A stretch of DNA of 64,000 nt from Toxoplasma gondii ME49 (lineage: Eukaryota > Apicomplexa > Conoidasida > Eucoccidiorida > Sarcocystidae): contig NC_031477.1 in the NCBI RefSeq assembly GCF_000006565.2, positions 4,181,137 to 4,245,136 of the forward strand, written 5' to 3'. The notes beneath the pieces are model-generated. The model worked only from the letters and a program-made list of their open reading frames with translations, made no database searches and was not told the origin of the DNA. This document shows, piece by piece, positions 60,897 through 64,000 of the stretch. Within the stretch, counting starts at the first letter, position 1; every line of letters starts with the position of its first letter. The position numbers were made by a program, and so were the translations under genes.

Positions 60897-61956
60897 TGTA
60901 TATGTATATGTATGTGTATATATATGTACATGTATGTGTATATGCGTGTGCATGTGGTTTATGCATGTGTCTAGTTACGGATGGCTGCGTGTTCGTTTAC
61001 TCTCTGTCCCTTATGTCTGTTTTTTTTTCACTTGAGGTGAAGCGGCATGAGTTTGCAATGGACCCCGAGAGCAGCGTCGGTCCAGTTCTTTCGTGTCTTG
61101 TCTTCTCCACTTCTTCTCCTTAGGAATCATTGGGGACGAGGAACAGCCTCTGTTCCTACACCGCGAGTTGATTGCCAATCCCACGAATGGAAATTCTTCG
61201 CGCTACATCAGTCCTCTCTCGGTAAGCGGCGGCTTCTTCGAGTTTCTCTCGATCGTCCTCTCAACCGCATTCACCCTTTCCTGAGTTGCTCTTGCCTCTC
61301 CATCTGTCTCCTCTCTTCCTTCCCCATTGGTGTTTCTCCATTTTAGTAACGTTCTGTCTCCCTGCGAATGCCTTTCTTGTTCTCTCTCTTCTTCTTCTCT
61401 TTCTCGTTCTCTCTCTCTTCGTGCCGTTCTCTTTCTGCACCTCCTCATGTTCTCTCCCTGTGCGTTTCCCTCTGTAGTTGTGTTTCCCCTTGAGCTGTTA
61501 ACCAGGCTGTCCTGGAGCCTGTTTGACGCGCGCGCGTTTTTCTCGCTTGTTCTCTGCCCTTTCGGCACTCCGCGTCCTCCACGAGTGCTTCGCCTCTCTG
61601 TGCAGTTGAGCGTGAAGCCGACAGACGGGTCGATCAGCGAGGAGGCGACCTTCCGCATTCAGACCGCCTTTGGTGTCGAGGTCCCTGCGGCGTCTCTGCC
61701 CGAGGTCAAGCCGATTTTCGATGACTGTCGCCAGCATCAGACTCTCATTTACGCAGTCGAAGTGGGCGCGGCCTACTCGAACTCGCCTCTCACTCGAGTC
61801 CAGATGCCGGGACCGATCGAGGTCGTGGCTGCGCTAGCCTGCTCGATCGGCCCTGGCGTTGAGGCGCTGTTCAGCCGAGTCGACCGCGTCTTCAAATCCG
61901 TCATTCTGGCGAATCTGGAAAACAAAGATCTTGTCTTCGACTCCGGTGTACCGTGA
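58994..61956 (+). CDS. Membrane protein with LEA-2-like C-terminal region
   Basis: Five exons with matching phases: 58994-59435, 60012-60149, 60620-60811, 61124-61221 and 61606-61956 (stop TGA), 406 residues. Residues 1-50 are Pro/Gly-rich and 50-125 are highly charged (Arg/Glu). A strong membrane segment ([20 protein letters not shown], about 128-147) is followed by a second hydrophobic stretch (about 156-171, GVFVGIIV). The rest is beta-rich and ends without a further span. [15 protein letters not shown] and [15 protein letters not shown] resemble the LEA_2/WHy pattern of a strand, an N-P turn and a strand, as in NDR1/HIN1-like and TMEM106-type proteins; this is a weak inference. A short cytosolic-looking N-terminus and no signal peptide suggest type II topology if only the first span crosses. 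The frame is open upstream to 58739, but that part is pyrimidine-rich leader-like sequence, so I chose ATG 58994. Precise function is unknown. Confidence 0.75.
60299..60448. repeat. ATATAA array in the membrane-protein intron 2
   Basis: About 150 bp of ATATAAAT and ATATACAA units, longer-period than the simple TA arrays nearby. Confidence 0.9.
60832..60950. repeat. (TA)n/ATGT array in the membrane-protein intron 3
   Basis: TA tracts followed by TATGTATA units, starting about 20 bp after the exon 3 donor. Confidence 0.9.
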
Positions 61957-62178
61957 AACGCGTGGAAGCCGCTTCAGGTGCACGCTACCTGATGGTGCCG
62001 AAAAACCGCAACTCGCAATGATTTCACAGGAATCGATATACATATATATACACATATATACATATATATGTATATATATATATATATATATATCTGTCAG
62101 TTGATACAGGTGGAGACGCATTGCTGAGATTTGTATGTTTGCCGTCATTTTTTTCGTTACGCTATACATATACATATA

Positions 62179-62221
<43 letters not shown>

Positions 62222-64000
62222 GCATGCCTGTAGAGGCAAGGTAGGCGCGATTTGACTGTACAGGGACGGGGTGATGGTCACTTTTGAAAGTTTTCGAATT
62301 TCTTTGTGGACGTTTTTTCGCCTTTTTCGTTGAAGTGGCTGGTTCAAGGCACACTTAGGATCGGAGCAAAGGAGTTCACTAATGGCAGACTCATAAAAAG
62401 GAGGCCGCGTTCGTTCTCGGGAAGGCGATTTTTGAACTCCCATTGTCGTGATTGGTGCGAAGATGGAACCGTGTCCTCCCCGTACACAGAGCGGGCGTTA
62501 GGAACTGAAGACCTCAGCTCGACATCCGTCGCTGGAACTTCTTCCTGCCTCGCCAGCTCGCAGGGCCGCTTTTGAGGGAAGCCAGTGAAGAAGAACCATT
62601 TCCGTTAACAGCACGCAGAGACGCAAGTGTCGCTGCATGCACACACTTGACGAAGAGAACTAGGTGGAGAGAAGGGAGTTCGAGAACTCAGGCAGAGAAA
62701 GCAAATCAGGGCGGATGCAGGAGGGAGTCGCGGGAGAAGAGAAAGGGAAGGCAAGCGACAGTCTTGTGGGTACGCTTGGGAGAGGTGAATTGGGAGGAGT
62801 GTAAATTGGTGGGAGCGAGAGAAGACAGAATCGGGAGAAGGCGAGAAAACGCTCGGGACAGAGAAGGTGACGAGAGACGAAAAGGAGACAGAGGCGGCGA
62901 TGGCGAGAAGAGAGATATCTTGTTTTTTGCTCCAAGGTGATAGTAAGGACGGTAGAGAAGAATACCGTTGGACGACGCGTCTTCGATAAAGATGCCGCAG
63001 AAGAAATGCGCATACGAAGAGCGCCATGAGGGTCGATTGGATCGGTTTGTGACAGTGTCGAGAGGTTGGGTTCTCCGCGCCGACGCAGAGGTGAAGGAAA
63101 AGAGTAGAGGCGTCCCCGTTTTGTCTTTTTTTATGTCTGTTTTTCAAGCGTCAAACCTCTCAGTTCTTCCGCTGTGTGTTTCTCTCTGAGTCGCGCATTA
63201 TCCTCTTTGTCCTGGTTTTTCTCCGTGCTCGAGGCTAGCAGGCGGGTGCCTCGACGTTAAATCTTTTCAAAGACTCGGGGGAGGCATGCACAGAGAGTGC
63301 AGAGAGAGACTGCAAGGAGAGAAGAGACACACACCGTCACGAGGCGCTGCCGCAAACACAAATAGAACGCCGGAACGAAATGTCGACTCGAGCCACCGGA
63401 AGCGAAGCGTGAGAATGACTCCTTCGCTGAAATGGAGTGGAGAAGCAGCATACGCATGAACAAGTTGGAGAAAAAGAAAGGTCTCTCACCTTTCTCGAAG
63501 TGTGCACAAACACGGCATCTGAGACTTTGCCTGTGCTGGTGAACCTGTGCGTGGAGTCCAAACTGCGAAAGGCGAAGAGCAGTGGTGGAGGCTCCCGCGG
63601 TTTTGGGGTGAAACGCAAACAACGGTGAAACTGAACTCAGCAACACAGACGACAAAGCTGAGCAGGACGATCGTCCCTCTGGACAGACTTTTAGCCGACC
63701 CCTGGACTGTACGTGCCATATTAGAGGAACGTACGGTGTCCCCTGGGGGGGAGACAAACGCCAACGTTTCCGAGTTTTCTTATACGAGAAAGAAAAGGAA
63801 GACGAAAAAAAAGGAAAAGGGAAACGCCTTCTCAGGAGGAACAAAAGGACTGGAGAGGAAACGATCATTTCCGATTTCACTTTCGCTCTCCAGCCGCCAC
63901 AGCGTAGCACCTGGAACTGCGCTGAACGCTTGCATCGCATCTCCCGAAAACGGACATCTTCCATCCTCAAAAACAGGTGAATCTGTGTCTCGTCTCGTTA
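61957..64000. other. 3' flank and unresolved right edge
   Basis: The first ~400 bp should be the 3' UTR of the membrane protein gene and contains two (TA)n arrays. A possible minus-strand exon at 63562-63490 has a good acceptor (TTTCGCAG) and donor (GTGAGA) and encodes LDSTHRFTSTGKVSDAVFVH plus a short tail, but I found no phase-matched neighbours. A plus-strand frame beginning near 62968 (MPQKKCAYEERHEGRLDRF) is also protein-like but unsupported. Confidence 0.3.
62036..62222. repeat. (TA)n arrays in the 3' flank of the membrane-protein gene
   Basis: TA tracts at about 62036-62093 and 62163-62222. The first starts 80 bp after the stop codon and may be transcribed in the 3' UTR. Confidence 0.9.

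Noticed and set aside
1..64000. tRNA, rRNA, CRISPR, phage or bacterial mobile elements
   Set aside because: None seen on either strand by reading; the texture is eukaryotic throughout. Small RNA genes could be missed without a covariance-model scan.

Overview
The window looks like nuclear DNA of a coccidian apicomplexan of the Toxoplasma gondii type. Genes carry many short introns with GT-AG borders, introns are full of (TA)n dinucleotide arrays, intergenic and leader sequence is strongly purine/pyrimidine-skewed, GCATGC motifs are common, and the large proteins contain Ser/Pro/Gly/Glu-rich insertions. Species is an inference from style; I could not search a database. All gene models were built by hand by joining open frames at splice sites whose phases agree.

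Layout, left to right. 1-1353 (-): last visible exons of an uncharacterised multi-exon gene that runs off the left edge. 2705-3874 (-): a three-exon small protein with a helical C-terminal half. 5775-6720 (-): a four-exon, 105-residue divergent LC8-type dynein light chain. 8655-13626 (+): an IST1-like ESCRT-III regulator, divergent from the dynein light chain. 15847-45208 (-): a VPS13 bridge-like lipid-transfer protein of about 24 exons and about 5,440 residues, convergent with IST1. 49660-50328 (-): intronless RER1, the Golgi-to-ER retrieval receptor. 53533-56477 (-): the six-exon V-ATPase proteolipid c'' (Vma16) subunit, which has a GC-AG intron. 58994-61956 (+): a five-exon membrane protein with an N-terminal Pro/Gly/Arg-rich domain, one or two membrane segments and a LEA-2-like beta region. 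The last 2 kb has no gene I can defend.

How the genes relate. IST1, VPS13, RER1 and the V-ATPase c'' subunit all act on endomembranes: ESCRT-III scission, inter-organelle lipid flow, Golgi-to-ER sorting and compartment acidification. There is no operon logic in this kind of genome, so the clustering may be chance. The most unusual gene is VPS13. A CUE/UBA-like helical segment is inserted in its middle, before the VAB adaptor-binding repeats, which recalls the UBA domain of animal VPS13D. The first ~13 kb has a different texture from the rest: very small exons, no (TA)n arrays and weaker strand skew.

Limits: exon borders in the VPS13 exon 5/6 junction, the IST1 3' half (11887-12717) and the left-edge gene upstream of 1353 remain uncertain.
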